Shown here in pieces: positions 36,206-45,434 of a stretch of DNA of 47,129 nt. Source of the DNA: an uncultured Ruminococcus sp. (GTDB lineage: Bacteria; Bacillota; Clostridia; Oscillospirales; Ruminococcaceae); assembly GCA_947177205.1 (NCBI GenBank), contig CAMWTO010000002.1:1-47129 (forward strand), written 5' to 3'. The translations under genes and the position numbers were made by a program. The notes under the pieces are model-generated. The model saw nothing but the letters and a program-made list of their open reading frames with translations, made no database searches and was not told the DNA's origin. Within the stretch, counting starts at the first letter, position 1, and each line of letters opens with the position of its first letter.

Positions 36206-36457
36206 TCATCCTTTCTGTGCAGAGCAATTTTCAGAATCACCGGAAATCTGAATATCCGGGCATTGTCCGAGCAGAATTTTCTTGACGGATTCAAAGAAAA
36301 AAATATCGACCGCACCGAATTCTTCCCAGGCAAGCGCTTCCTCGCAGTACTGGAGCATATCTTTCGTACACATTCTGGTATATTGGCTAGTATACTGCTC
36401 CGGAGACTGTTCCGGAGATTCCAAATTTTTTTCAGCATATTTTCCATGATGTTCCAT
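36206..36457 (-). CDS. unknown 83-aa protein in the position usually held by ylxP
   Basis: The gene lies between infB and rbfA, with AGGTGA before the ATG and 9 nt to rbfA. The protein starts with a polar stretch (NLESPEQSPEQYTSQYTR) and then a probable helical core (DMLQYCEEALAWEEFGAVD, FFFESVKKILLG), ending in a polar tail. In B. subtilis this place is held by ylxP (DUF503), but the sequence shows no DUF503 features that I know. It may be a lineage-specific ribosome-related protein; that is only positional inference. Confidence 0.6.
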   Translation of the reverse strand: MEHHGKYAEKNLESPEQSPEQYTSQYTRMCTKDMLQYCEEALAWEEFGAVDIFFFESVKKILLGQCPDIQISGDSENCSAQKG

Positions 36458-36526
36458 GCGATCACCTGCTGTCTGTGTTTGGGATTATTATTTTAATAAT
36501 TCATTCCCCCATGGGGTTCAGCCGGA

Positions 36527-39103
36527 TTATTCCGGCTGATATTCTTCCATGATATAGGCTTCAAAAATATCGCCTGTCTTGATATCATTGAATTTTTCAA
36601 GACTAATGCCGCACTCGTAACCGCTTGCGACTTCTTTCACGGAATCTTTCATACGCTGTAATCCTGCAATATGATCATCCGCAATGATAATGCCGTCACG
36701 GACAATCCGGATCTGACATTGTCTTGTCAGCTTGCCCTCCAGTACATAACTTCCGGCAACTGTGCCGACACTGGAAATTTTGAACAACTGACGGACTTCT
36801 GCTTTACCCAGGATGACTTCCCTGAATTTCGGCGCAAGCATGCCTTTCATGGCTGTTGTGATTTCTTCAATGGCATCATAGATGATCCGATATAACCGGA
36901 TGTCAACGCCATCTCTTGCGGCACTCTCTGCCGCACCGTTGTCGGGTCTGACATTGAATCCGACAATGATCGCATTGGATGCGTTGGCAAGCATGACATC
37001 GCTTTCTTTGACAGCGCCGACGGCACTATGAATCACTCTGACACGGACTTCATCATTGGATAATTTTTCAAGGGATGTTTTCACGGCTTCCGCACTGCCC
37101 TGTACATCTGCCTTGACGATAATCGGGAGTTCTTTCGTTTCGCCTTCGGCAATCTGACTGAACAGATTATCCAGTGTAAGTTTGTGGCTTGTGTTCTGGA
37201 ACATGGCTTCTTTGGCTTCATGCTTTCTCTGTTCTACTAATTCTTTTGCAAGACGCTCGTCTTCTACGGCGTCGAAAATATCACCTGCACAGGGGACTTC
37301 ATCCAGACCCGTGATTTCTACCGGCACGGACGGCGTTGCAGTTTTGACTGTATTGCCTTTGTAATTTGTCATCACACGGACTTTGCCCACAGATGTGCCG
37401 GCAATGATAATATCTCCGGTGTGAAGCGTGCCTTTCTGCACGAGAAGTGTTGCAATTGGTCCTCTGCCCTTATCCAGTCTGGCTTCCACAACAGTGCCCT
37501 TTGCAAGACGATCCGGATTCGCTGTTAATTCTTTCACTTCTGAAACCAGTAAAATATTTTCTAATAATTCGTTAATGCCCTCGCCGGTTTTAGCAGAAAC
37601 GGGAATGCAGATCGTGTCGCCGCCCCATTCTTCGCAGACAAGTCCGTATTCCGTGAGCTGTTGCAGGACTCTGTCCGGATTGGCTGCCTCTTTGTCCATT
37701 TTGTTAATAGCAACAATGACAGATGTCCCGGCGGCTTTGGCATGATTGATGGATTCAACCGTCTGCGGCATGATGCCATCATCCGCCGCAACAACCAGAA
37801 TTGCAATATCCGTGATATTTGCGCCACGAGCTCTCATGGATGTGAATGCTTCGTGTCCGGGGGTATCCAGAAATGTAATCATCTGATTATTATGCTTGAC
37901 CTGATAAGCACCGATATGCTGTGTGATACCGCCTGCTTCGGATGCCGTGACATTCGCATGACGGATTCTGTCCAGGATGGAGGTTTTACCATGATCGACA
38001 TGTCCCATGACAACAACGACCGGCGGACGTGGCTGCTGATTTTCTTCGTCCACTTCTTCGGATTCGATCAATCGTTCTTCAATAGTCATGATGACTTCTT
38101 TTTCAACCTTTGCGCCAAGTTCTTCTGCGACCAGGCTTGCCGTGTCAAAATCAATTTCTTCATTGATGCTTGCCATGATGCCCAGACCCATTAATTTGCC
38201 GATGACTTTGGAAACCGTAATTTTCAGACGGCTTGCCAGTTCTCCGACCTGAATGGAATCCGGAATCTTGACTTTGAGCTGTTGTTTTCTGGCACGTTCC
38301 AGCTCCAGACGGGACAATCTCTGTGCCTCTGTTTCCTGCTTGCGGCTGTTGTTATTTTTCTTGCCACGCTGTGCGGATTTCTGATTAATTTTCTGTTTTT
38401 TGGTGGAATAATTATCTTTTCTTCTGTCCGCAGGCGCAATCTGTTCATAACGTTCGTTGTATTTATCCAGTTCAATATAACTGCCTCTGGTGTCAACTGT
38501 CCGGCGCTTTCCGGAATTTTCAGCCGGCTGCTGTGTGGAGCTGACAACGCTTTCCGTGCTGATGATGCCGCCCAGACGGGTCTTTTCGCCACGTTCCTGA
38601 GGTGCTTTTCTGCGTTTTTCTTCCTTGCGCTGTTTTTTCGTTCCGGAATTGGCAGAATTGGTACTGTTGATCTGGAATTTATCATGTTTCGGATTGGATT
38701 TCAGATCTGATTTGGAATCGGCTTTAGCATCAGCTTTAGAACTGGGTTTGGAATCCTGTTTTGCGTCCTGTTTTTTGGACTTTCTGGATTGTGCCGGTGC
38801 GGATTTGTCCGGATTCTCCTGTTTTGCTTGTTTTGCCTGATTTTTCTGGTTTTTGGGGTTTTTCAGGTTTTTCTGGTTTTGATTCTGGTTTTGATTTTGA
38901 TTTTTTGTCGCAAAATATGCATCAAAACTGCTGACATTGGACTTCTGGCTGTAGAATTCCAACATGAGATTCATTTCCCGTTCTGTCACAGAACTGCTTG
39001 TTGTTTTTTTCTCGCCGAGATGTTCTTCCAGAAAAGCAACCAGTTCTTTCGGAGAAACCTGCAAATCTCTTGCAGCGTCTGTTAATTTCATTTTCTTTGC
39101 CAT
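36527..39103 (-). CDS. infB: translation initiation factor IF-2
   Basis: This 858-aa GTPase places initiator tRNA on the ribosome. An IF2_N domain opens the protein ([20 protein letters not shown]), then a low-complexity Q/N/K/S-rich stretch (about 67-165, with a QNQNQNQ repeat), a second IF2_N near 280-320, and the G domain with GHVDHGKTS (367-375), DTPGHEAF and NKMD. The C-terminal domains are complete (ends [10 protein letters not shown]). The frame is open upstream to 39235, but the ATG at 39103 sits after AGGAGGG and starts [10 protein letters not shown]. Confidence 0.97.
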   Translation of the reverse strand: MAKKMKLTDAARDLQVSPKELVAFLEEHLGEKKTTSSSVTEREMNLMLEFYSQKSNVSSFDAYFATKNQNQNQNQNQKNLKNPKNQKNQAKQAKQENPDKSAPAQSRKSKKQDAKQDSKPSSKADAKADSKSDLKSNPKHDKFQINSTNSANSGTKKQRKEEKRRKAPQERGEKTRLGGIISTESVVSSTQQPAENSGKRRTVDTRGSYIELDKYNERYEQIAPADRRKDNYSTKKQKINQKSAQRGKKNNNSRKQETEAQRLSRLELERARKQQLKVKIPDSIQVGELASRLKITVSKVIGKLMGLGIMASINEEIDFDTASLVAEELGAKVEKEVIMTIEERLIESEEVDEENQQPRPPVVVVMGHVDHGKTSILDRIRHANVTASEAGGITQHIGAYQVKHNNQMITFLDTPGHEAFTSMRARGANITDIAILVVAADDGIMPQTVESINHAKAAGTSVIVAINKMDKEAANPDRVLQQLTEYGLVCEEWGGDTICIPVSAKTGEGINELLENILLVSEVKELTANPDRLAKGTVVEARLDKGRGPIATLLVQKGTLHTGDIIIAGTSVGKVRVMTNYKGNTVKTATPSVPVEITGLDEVPCAGDIFDAVEDERLAKELVEQRKHEAKEAMFQNTSHKLTLDNLFSQIAEGETKELPIIVKADVQGSAEAVKTSLEKLSNDEVRVRVIHSAVGAVKESDVMLANASNAIIVGFNVRPDNGAAESAARDGVDIRLYRIIYDAIEEITTAMKGMLAPKFREVILGKAEVRQLFKISSVGTVAGSYVLEGKLTRQCQIRIVRDGIIIADDHIAGLQRMKDSVKEVASGYECGISLEKFNDIKTGDIFEAYIMEEYQPE

Positions 39104-39132
39104 AGGCGAAATCCCTCCTGAATGTGAAGTGG

Positions 39133-39159
39133 GTGAGATGTACTTAAGTATGATCTCAC
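39133..39159 (-). promoter_or_regulatory. hairpin at the ylxQ-infB junction
   Basis: GTGAGAT (39133-39139) pairs perfectly with ATCTCAC (39153-39159), enclosing the palindrome TACTTAAGTA (39141-39150). It includes the ylxQ stop codon and ends about 20 nt before the infB SD. There is no U tract, so a role in processing or translational coupling is more likely than termination. Confidence 0.45.
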
Positions 39160-39506
39160 GGAACAATAGCTGTGGGATCTTCCTCACACAGCTGACGGAT
39201 ACGATCAAAGAAGCCCTGATCGAGAATAGCAGCAACAGCTGCTTTTCTTCCGGTAATCATGCCAATTTCTGTCATTGTCAGATTGACCGAACAGACTGGA
39301 ATCTGTTTTTTTTCACAGGCAAAATACACTTCTTTGCACGTTTTTTTGGAAATATCAGAACTTGTCAGCACACCGCAGACAGAACCGGCTTTGAGTGATT
39401 CCATCATGGGTGCGAAGCCAAGGGATATTTGATTGGCTTTCCGGCAGATACTCAGGATATTATGGAGTTTCTGCGCCGGATTTTTATTCTGATTCTGATA
39501 GGACAT
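39156..39506 (-). CDS. ylxQ: L7Ae-family ribosomal/K-turn RNA-binding protein
   Basis: This 116-aa protein has the L7Ae/L30e/S12e fold, which binds kink-turn RNA. It reads [20 protein letters not shown] at the start and then [20 protein letters not shown] and [15 protein letters not shown]. The frame extends upstream, but the ATG at 39506 is 6 nt from AAAGGA and begins [14 protein letters not shown]. The first 23 nt overlap the end of rnpM. The order nusA-rnpM-ylxQ-infB is conserved in Firmicutes. Confidence 0.92.
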   Translation of the reverse strand: MSYQNQNKNPAQKLHNILSICRKANQISLGFAPMMESLKAGSVCGVLTSSDISKKTCKEVYFACEKKQIPVCSVNLTMTEIGMITGRKAAVAAILDQGFFDRIRQLCEEDPTAIVP

Positions 39507-39750
39507 GCTGCATCCTTTCGTAAACTTCCTGCGAAATTTTGCAGGAAAAACTTCTTTCAAGCCTGTGCCGTTTCATCGCCTGTTCCAGACAGGACGGATT
39601 CTTACAGAGATACGCTCCCCGTCCGGATTTTTTGCCGGTCAGATCCAGGGAGATTTCCTGCTCCGGGGATTTGACAATCCGGATCATGTCTTTTTTGGGT
39701 TGATTCTGCCCACAGCCGATGCACAGACGCATGGGAATTTTCTTCTGCAT
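39484..39750 (-). CDS. rnpM: YlxR / RnpM (DUF448), RNase P modulator
   Basis: This 88-aa protein has the YlxR fold with MRLCIGCGQNQPKKDMIRIV at the start and the signature SGRGAYLC near residue 42-49. Cysteines C10, C13, C49 and C54 could form a metal site. In B. subtilis YlxR binds RNase P RNA and modulates its activity. It lies 3 nt after nusA and overlaps ylxQ. Confidence 0.93.
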   Translation of the reverse strand: MQKKIPMRLCIGCGQNQPKKDMIRIVKSPEQEISLDLTGKKSGRGAYLCKNPSCLEQAMKRHRLERSFSCKISQEVYERMQHVLSESE

Positions 39751-39753
39751 GGG

Positions 39754-40965
39754 TTATTCCTCGGAGATTGTCTCAGAATTTTCAGAAATTTCATCTTCTT
39801 CAAATAAAACTTCTTCTTCCGGATTTGATTTAGATTCAGAATTAGAATCAGCATCCAGGAAAATTTCATCTGCCTCCGGATTAGGTTCTGTGTCCAGTTT
39901 GGCAACTGGTTCTGGAATCTCGTCCGTTTCGGATTTGATGTCGATCTTGTAGCCCGTCAGTTTTGCGGCTAATTTCGCATTCTGTCCTCTGTTGCCGATC
40001 GCAAGTGATAACTGGTCTGCCGGAACGACAGCCACGCAGGTGCGTTCTTCCTCGCTGAGGATAATCACTTTCAGGACTTTCGCAGGAGAAAGGGCGTTGG
40101 CGATGAATTGCGCCGGATCTTCGCTGTAGGGAATAATATCAATCTTTTCGCCGTTCAGTTCCTTGACAACAGCGGAAATTCTGGAATGCTTTGCGCCGAT
40201 GCAAGAGCCGATGGCGTCCACATTCTCATCATGGGAAACGACTGCGATCTTGGATCTTGAACCGGCTTCTCTGGAAATGGATTTGATTTCCACAATGCCG
40301 TCGTAGATTTCCGGTACTTCCAATTCAAACAGACGCTTGACAAGATCCCTGTGTACACGGGACAGCTTGATAATCGGCTTTTTATTTCTATTCGCAATTC
40401 CCGTGATGTAGACCTTAACGGACATGCCTTCTTTCAGGATTTCGCCGGGGATCTGTTCCTGACGGAGCAGATATAATTCTGTCTTGTCATACATCAGTGT
40501 TGCAGATCCTCTGCCCGGTTCTACCTGTGTGACGGTCGCTGTAATGATATCATTTTCCTTGCTCTGGAATTTTTCCAGAATTCTGTCACGGTTAATGTCT
40601 CTCAGATCTCCCTTGATGGACTGTTTTGCGGACTGTGCGGATGCACGGCTGAATTTGGAAATATCCAGTCTATGTTCAATGATTTCGCCCACAACTGCAT
40701 TTGGCTTGATGGTTCTTGCTTCATCAAGAGAAATTTCCGTATGATTGAACGGCATATCATCAACGACTTCCTGCAAAAGAAATATTTCAAAAATTCTGTT
40801 TTCAACGTCAATATCGACCCGGATGGATTCCTTGCACTCCGGATACATGCGCTGTACAGATTTCTGCATGGCAGATTTGATGGTCTGTATCATAACTTCT
40901 GTGTCGAGACTGTTCTCAGAGCCGAGAACTGACAGGGTATTGAAAAAATCATCCATATTACTCAT
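39754..40965 (-). CDS. nusA: transcription termination/antitermination factor NusA
   Basis: NusA (403 aa) binds RNA polymerase and nascent RNA, affecting pausing and termination. Domains in order: N-terminal polymerase-binding domain (about 1-125), S1 domain ([20 protein letters not shown]), KH1 ([20 protein letters not shown], then IGAKHSRI) and KH2 ([20 protein letters not shown]). An acidic tail of about 60 residues ([22 protein letters not shown]) follows, without E. coli-type repeats. AGAAAGGA precedes the ATG. Confidence 0.97.
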   Translation of the reverse strand: MSNMDDFFNTLSVLGSENSLDTEVMIQTIKSAMQKSVQRMYPECKESIRVDIDVENRIFEIFLLQEVVDDMPFNHTEISLDEARTIKPNAVVGEIIEHRLDISKFSRASAQSAKQSIKGDLRDINRDRILEKFQSKENDIITATVTQVEPGRGSATLMYDKTELYLLRQEQIPGEILKEGMSVKVYITGIANRNKKPIIKLSRVHRDLVKRLFELEVPEIYDGIVEIKSISREAGSRSKIAVVSHDENVDAIGSCIGAKHSRISAVVKELNGEKIDIIPYSEDPAQFIANALSPAKVLKVIILSEEERTCVAVVPADQLSLAIGNRGQNAKLAAKLTGYKIDIKSETDEIPEPVAKLDTEPNPEADEIFLDADSNSESKSNPEEEVLFEEDEISENSETISEE

Positions 40966-40987
40966 ATCCTTTCTGATTTTTGAAAAT

Positions 40988-41009
40988 TTAAAAATAAATT
41001 TATTTTTAA
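40988..41009 (-). repeat. AT-only hairpin between rimP and nusA
   Basis: TTAAAAATA (40988-40996) pairs perfectly with TATTTTTAA (41001-41009) around AATT; the whole is a 22-nt palindrome without G or C. It occupies most of the 53-nt gap. Confidence 0.5.
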
Positions 41010-41018
41010 TTAAAATAT

Positions 41019-41504
41019 TTAAAATTCAAAATATAACTTGACAAATGCAATGCCGGAGAATGGCAGAATCACTGATTGTTCTGATTCTTGTGCTGTCCGG
41101 ATTGTGACAGAATCCTTGTTCCAATCCGTCAGAATGCCGACTACTTCACGACTTCCGTCGTCGAAATTCCGGATGCCACGGACACGGACTTCACAGCCGA
41201 CGCAGGCATCGAAATGGCTTTCCCGGATCAGATCCGCCTCAAGACCGGGGGAGCTGATGCTCAGGCGGTAACTTTGTGGAATCGGATCGTGTTCGTCCAG
41301 AAGATCACTCACAGGCGTGGTGACTTTCTCACAGTCATCAATTGTGATGCCGTCTGTCTCCTTGTCAATGAACACGGTCAGTTCCCAGTCAGCGCCTTTC
41401 TTCTCAAAACGCACATCCCAGATCAGATAGCCCAGGGAATTGACGACGGGGAACACCAGATCATAAATTTTCTGTTCTGTATTGCTGAATTTTTTCAGTT
41501 TCAT
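41019..41504 (-). CDS. rimP: ribosome maturation factor RimP
   Basis: RimP (161 aa) assists 30S maturation. Typical features are YDLVFPVVNSLGYLIWDVRF in the N-terminal alpha/beta domain, FIDKETDGITIDDCEKVTTP, and YRLSISSPGLEADL before the C-terminal SH3-like barrel. It is the first gene of the nusA operon, behind a promoter and leader hairpin. GAGAGGAG precedes the ATG after an AT-rich spacer. Confidence 0.95.
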   Translation of the reverse strand: MKLKKFSNTEQKIYDLVFPVVNSLGYLIWDVRFEKKGADWELTVFIDKETDGITIDDCEKVTTPVSDLLDEHDPIPQSYRLSISSPGLEADLIRESHFDACVGCEVRVRGIRNFDDGSREVVGILTDWNKDSVTIRTAQESEQSVILPFSGIAFVKLYFEF

Positions 41505-41566
41505 GATAAATTTTAAAAAAACTCCTCTCTAATTTAATAATTTAATTTGAAATCATCCGCAAAACG

Positions 41567-41592
41567 AAAGACCGGAATGCGTTCCGGTCTTT
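41567..41592 (-). terminator. strong hairpin in the rimP leader (attenuator candidate or upstream terminator)
   Basis: AAAGACCGGAA (41567-41577) pairs perfectly with TTCCGGTCTTT (41582-41592) around TGCG, an 11-bp stem. On the - strand it is followed by TTTCGTTTTG, a broken U tract. It lies about 20-45 nt after the predicted rimP start site. It could attenuate the operon or end the DUF1015 transcript coming from upstream. Confidence 0.6.
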
Positions 41593-41619
41593 TGCACATC
41601 TTCCATCTTGTATGCTATT

Positions 41620-41648
41620 ATTATAACATAAAATTTTACAAAAATCAA
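41620..41648 (-). promoter_or_regulatory. promoter of the rimP-nusA-infB operon
   Basis: On the - strand TTGATT (41643-41648) lies 17 nt before TATAAT (41620-41625). Transcription should start near 41613, about 110 nt before the rimP ATG. Confidence 0.78.
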
Positions 41649-41693
41649 GTGTTTTGAGAAAATTTTTTAAAATTATTTTAAAATTAATTTAAA

Positions 41694-42944
41694 TTATTTA
41701 ATTTTTCTGCATTCCATGTAGTAGCGTTTGTCCTGGGCGTGTCCCATGGAAAATGTCTTCCGGGGGAGAGCACCGTCCTGCGCAACGCTTGGGAATAATG
41801 CATTTTTATCCATATCCGGCAGAAGAATGCCCAGAGCATCCGGCTTTGCGGAGAGTCTCCGGACGGTCTCCACACCATGAATATAATCAATTTTTCCGGG
41901 ATGATTTTTTAAATACGCATCCAGAACAGATTGCAGACACCCCACAGCGAGCTTTGCCTTGGGATTGTGGATAAATAATTTTTTCTGTTCTTGATTCCGG
42001 AGCAGGATAATATATAAATCCTGATTTGCATCTTGATCTGAATCCGGATTTTCGGATAATTCCAGTTTTTCTGTTAATTCTGCGATTAATAAATCCGGAT
42101 TAATTCCTGTCAGAATTCTGTGAATTGCCTCAAATTCCAGGGCATCACTGTGCAGATTGACCAGTTCCACGAGAGCGTACCGGGCGGGGGAATTTTTTGC
42201 AGATTCCGGATTTTCCTGTTTTAATTTTTCATAGCACGCTTTCGCCGTCGCAAGAGAATGATTGCCGTCTCCCATAGCAAATTGCAGATCTGGATTGTGT
42301 TTCAGAACCTGATTTAACCGCTGTGTGAACTGTTCCTGCTGTGCTGGATTCATCAGATACCCCGTGATGTGACCGCCGTCCTGCATGAGATCCGTATCAT
42401 ATAGCATCTGCATCTGATTTTTCTGTTCTGCACAACTGTTAATTGCAAAATTTTCAGGATCATTAATTAACAGCATAATATGAGGCAGCTCCAGAACGGC
42501 ATGTTCACGGACTTTCATTCTCGGAGGGATTCTCTCTAATACAGTCGCTTCCGTCGCCCGGACAGGGGACTGACTCCCCGGCATGTAGTCATAGCATTCC
42601 AGATCAATTTTGCCGATCACACCGGCACGGAGTTTGCCGTCGCTTTGGATTCTCTCCGTGTAGATCATGGCATCCGGGTAAATTTTAAAATACTTCTGAT
42701 CAAGATAGTTCTGCATGGTTTCCTGAATCGCCGTAATTCTTGTTTCCGCATCGGGTTCTTCCAGGTAGATTTCCGGGAGAATGCAGTGCAGTGTGGACGG
42801 ATTGTCGCCAACGATCTGCTGAACATGCGTCCAATAATCGGGATCGCCGGTGAACTGGTCACAGGCAATGACGCTCCACAAATAAAAATCTGATTGTTCC
42901 GGATCGGGCAGCATAATATCCGCCGGACTGAAAACATCTGTCAT
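41694..42944 (-). CDS. DUF1015 family protein
   Basis: This 416-aa soluble protein has the DUF1015 pattern: FYLWSVIACDQFTGDPDYWT near the start, then VLERIPPRMKVREHAVLELP, and the conserved FAMGDGNHSLATAKACYEKL in the second half. The biochemical function of this widespread family is not established; gene neighbours elsewhere often link it to amino-acid metabolism. It has its own consensus promoter and is divergent from the L,D-transpeptidase gene. The 3' gap to rimP is AT rich. Confidence 0.9.
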   Translation of the reverse strand: MTDVFSPADIMLPDPEQSDFYLWSVIACDQFTGDPDYWTHVQQIVGDNPSTLHCILPEIYLEEPDAETRITAIQETMQNYLDQKYFKIYPDAMIYTERIQSDGKLRAGVIGKIDLECYDYMPGSQSPVRATEATVLERIPPRMKVREHAVLELPHIMLLINDPENFAINSCAEQKNQMQMLYDTDLMQDGGHITGYLMNPAQQEQFTQRLNQVLKHNPDLQFAMGDGNHSLATAKACYEKLKQENPESAKNSPARYALVELVNLHSDALEFEAIHRILTGINPDLLIAELTEKLELSENPDSDQDANQDLYIILLRNQEQKKLFIHNPKAKLAVGCLQSVLDAYLKNHPGKIDYIHGVETVRRLSAKPDALGILLPDMDKNALFPSVAQDGALPRKTFSMGHAQDKRYYMECRKIK

Positions 42945-42983
42945 GATTCTAAAAACCCCCTGTGAATTAATTTTATTTAAATT

Positions 42984-43012
42984 ATTATACTATAGAAAAG
43001 AAAAAATGTCAA
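42984..43012 (-). promoter_or_regulatory. consensus promoter of the DUF1015 gene
   Basis: On the - strand TTGACA (43007-43012) and TATAAT (42984-42989) are 17 nt apart, a perfect sigma-A match. The rest of this 276-nt divergent gap is very AT rich and holds little else. Confidence 0.85.
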
Positions 43013-43114
43013 CCAGAATTTTGATTTTATAAAATAAAAAACAAATTATGAAAAATAATACAAAAATTGTTACTGGATTGTAATTTATAGTTCATTTATT
43101 TGTGACGAAGAATG

Positions 43115-43123
43115 TGTTATACT
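43115..43123 (+). promoter_or_regulatory. extended -10 promoter of the L,D-transpeptidase gene
   Basis: TGT followed by TATACT (43118-43123) is an extended -10 box. No good -35 box is found 17 nt upstream (TTTATT). Transcription would start about 90 nt before the TTG start codon. Confidence 0.45.
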
Positions 43124-43220
43124 AGAAGTTAGACAATCAGAATTGCATTAAAATTTTAGTAATTAATAATAATTAATAATTATGATAGAACAAGTTCATG
43201 TCAGAAAGGAATGACAAGCT

Positions 43221-45263
43221 TTGCCGAATGAGAAAGAGAAAGAGAAAAAACAGGGAGAGAATCAAAGAAGAAAACTGGATGCATCCAGGATGTCTGCTGC
43301 GGAAATCCTGGAGGCGGTCGGCGCTGCAGAACCGCTGGAAGACAGTTTAGTACATGCACGCAGGAAGAAACAGCAGGAGGAACAGGCGCAGAATGCACGA
43401 AATTCCTCGGAAGCAGAACCGGCGTCAAAGACGGGATCTGTGCCGGATCAGAATTCTAATTCAGATTCTGACATTCAGAAAAAAATTGCCCTGATCCAAC
43501 AGCAGAAACAGGAAAAATTAAAACAGGCACAGGAGAAACTAAATGCGAACAGGGAACTCCCTGTTTCACCGGGTGTGTCGGATTCAGAGCCGGAACCTGG
43601 ATCAGATTCTGACCAGAATCCGGATTCATCCGTTCAGGAACAGAATGCTGAAAAGCAGATGACACAAGTTAGGAAAATCCGTGTCCGGGCAGTGACTACA
43701 CCAACTGCGATGCCAACGCCGGAAGAATCAGAACCGGTGCTGAAAAATCCTGAAAGTCCGGATATTTCTGAAAATGCGGAGAAATCCGAAAAAAAATCTT
43801 CTGAAAAATCCGGGAAATCCAAAAAATCCATTTTCAGCGCAAAAATGGGCGCAATTCTTGGTGTTGCGGGTGCAGGCGTTTTACTGTTGATTTATCTGAT
43901 CGGAGCGTTCCATTATCAGGAAAAATTCCTGCCGCATACCTACATTAATTCATTTGCCGTTGCCGGTATGACGAGGGAAGAGGCACACAATGCATTACTG
44001 GAACAGAAACAGGCAAAGGATCTGACGCTGATTACCGCCAAGGGTGAACAGGTCGTAATCCCGGCGCAGGATTTTCAGGCGGAATACACCATTCCGGCAG
44101 GCGCATTCAACGAGGCTGTCAATGAAAGCAATTTCAACTGGGTGTCTAAATTGTTCAGCAGTTCCGAGTATGCCATCCCCTATGAATATTCTTATTCAGA
44201 AGAAGCGTTACGATCCCTGATTGAATCGCATGACTGGGGCAGCGGACGTTCTCAGAATGCAAAAATTGTCCGTGCAGACTCCGGAAAATTCGAGATCACA
44301 CCGGAGACAACTGGCGACCAGTTCGACACAGGACGTTTAATGCGCTTTATCGTCAGTGAACTGGCGGCAGGCAAGAACGTCATCACGATGGAAGATTCCG
44401 GCTGTTATGAGCCTTACAAAGCAAAAGTCACTTCGCAGGATTTGCAGGAAGATTTAGCTGTTTATAATCAATACGCCGAATGTAATGTGACGTATGATTT
44501 TGATGACCGCAAAATTACGCTTGACAGTGATACTATTATCAGTTGGCTGCTGACAAAGCCGGACGGGTCATTCGTGACGACATCCGGACATGTCATTCCG
44601 ATGGATGAGCAAAAAGTCCGGGAATTTGTCGATGATATGGCGGAACAGACGGACACTTACGGCAAAGATCGGGAATTCTATGCCACGGTAGACGGCTGGA
44701 TTACAGTACCCTGGATTGACAAAGCCGCCTGGGGGGATGCAAGCTGTTATGGATGGTTAATCAACCGGAAAGACACAGTTGTCCAGTTAATGGAGCTGAT
44801 CGAGGCAGGGGAATCCGTCACAGTCGAGCCGATCTATGAAACATGGGGGACAGGCTACACCCGAAAAACAGATGACATTGGCACGACGTATATTGAAGCG
44901 GATATTTCCGAACAGCACATGTGGTTTTACAGAGATAATCAATTAATTATGGATTATGATTTTGTATCCGGACTGGAAACGAATTCCAGTCGGAGAACGC
45001 CACGAGGGATTTGTAAGATTACCGGACATCTGAACGGCAAAACGCTGGGTACTTACGAAGTCCAGGGGTATTCACAATGGGTGGACTACTGGATTCCGTT
45101 TAATTATCTGGGCTGTGGATTCCATGATCTGTCCCGTGGCGCATACGGTGGAAACATCTACATGTACAATGGTTCACACGGCTGTCTGAACATGCGGTTA
45201 TCCGAAGTCAAGAATCTCTATAACGAGATTGAGGACGGCATTCCGGTCATTGTGCATGATTAA
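43221..45263 (+). CDS. membrane-anchored L,D-transpeptidase (YkuD) with VanW-type domain and long cytosolic tail
   Basis: This 680-aa protein forms 3-3 cross-links in peptidoglycan or attaches proteins to it. A charged, Q/E/K/S-rich cytosolic region (1-205) precedes one membrane helix (about 209-229, GAILGVAGAGVLLLIYLIGA). Outside lie a peptidoglycan-binding 4-type region (VAGMTREEAHNALLE) and the YkuD domain (from about 560, YIEADISEQHMWFYRDNQLI). The catalytic motif SHGCLNMR is at 652-659 with nucleophile C655; H635 upstream is also conserved. The start is TTG at 43221, 10 nt after AGAAAGGA; no ATG lies nearby. It is monocistronic and ends with a strong terminator. Confidence 0.92.
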   Translation: MPNEKEKEKKQGENQRRKLDASRMSAAEILEAVGAAEPLEDSLVHARRKKQQEEQAQNARNSSEAEPASKTGSVPDQNSNSDSDIQKKIALIQQQKQEKLKQAQEKLNANRELPVSPGVSDSEPEPGSDSDQNPDSSVQEQNAEKQMTQVRKIRVRAVTTPTAMPTPEESEPVLKNPESPDISENAEKSEKKSSEKSGKSKKSIFSAKMGAILGVAGAGVLLLIYLIGAFHYQEKFLPHTYINSFAVAGMTREEAHNALLEQKQAKDLTLITAKGEQVVIPAQDFQAEYTIPAGAFNEAVNESNFNWVSKLFSSSEYAIPYEYSYSEEALRSLIESHDWGSGRSQNAKIVRADSGKFEITPETTGDQFDTGRLMRFIVSELAAGKNVITMEDSGCYEPYKAKVTSQDLQEDLAVYNQYAECNVTYDFDDRKITLDSDTIISWLLTKPDGSFVTTSGHVIPMDEQKVREFVDDMAEQTDTYGKDREFYATVDGWITVPWIDKAAWGDASCYGWLINRKDTVVQLMELIEAGESVTVEPIYETWGTGYTRKTDDIGTTYIEADISEQHMWFYRDNQLIMDYDFVSGLETNSSRRTPRGICKITGHLNGKTLGTYEVQGYSQWVDYWIPFNYLGCGFHDLSRGAYGGNIYMYNGSHGCLNMRLSEVKNLYNEIEDGIPVIVHD

Positions 45264-45276
45264 GTTTAAAATAATT

Positions 45277-45310
45277 GCTGTCTGGAATGTTTTCCGGACA
45301 GCATTTTTTT
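45277..45310 (+). terminator. intrinsic terminator of the L,D-transpeptidase gene
   Basis: GCTGTCTGGAA (45277-45287) pairs with TTCCGGACAGC (45292-45302), 11 bp with one G-U pair and a 4-nt loop, followed by seven T at 45304-45310. Confidence 0.92.
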
Positions 45311-45337
45311 AAATTCAGGAAAAATATTGCAAACTAC

Positions 45338-45366
45338 TTGCATTTTTTCTCAGAACATGCTAAACT
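45338..45366 (+). promoter_or_regulatory. promoter of ychF
   Basis: TTGCAT (45338-45343) and TAAACT (45361-45366) are 17 nt apart with TGC before the -10, the same layout as the dockerin gene promoter. The predicted transcript begins almost exactly at an AT-rich hairpin. Confidence 0.7.
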
Positions 45367-45371
45367 AAAAG

Positions 45372-45394
45372 AGTAATTTAAATTTTAAATTACT
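45372..45394 (+). repeat. AT-rich hairpin at the 5' end of the ychF mRNA
   Basis: AGTAATTTA (45372-45380) pairs perfectly with TAAATTACT (45386-45394) around AATTT. It would form the very 5' end of the transcript, where hairpins are known to protect mRNA. The SD AAGGAG follows at 45416-45421, 13 nt before the ATG. Confidence 0.5.
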
Positions 45395-45434
45395 TAAATT
45401 TTTTTAAAATTTTTTAAGGAGTTGTTCGTTTATT

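Noticed and set aside
36206-36457. Assignment of the 83-aa gene as YlxP (DUF503)
   Set aside because: The position fits, but the sequence lacks the N-terminal beta strand and the SLKEKRxxIKSL-like segment of that family.
36522-36540. Hairpin CAGCCGG/CCGGCTG at the infB stop codon as an operon terminator
   Set aside because: No U tract follows on the - strand, and the downstream genes are tightly spaced and continue the conserved operon.
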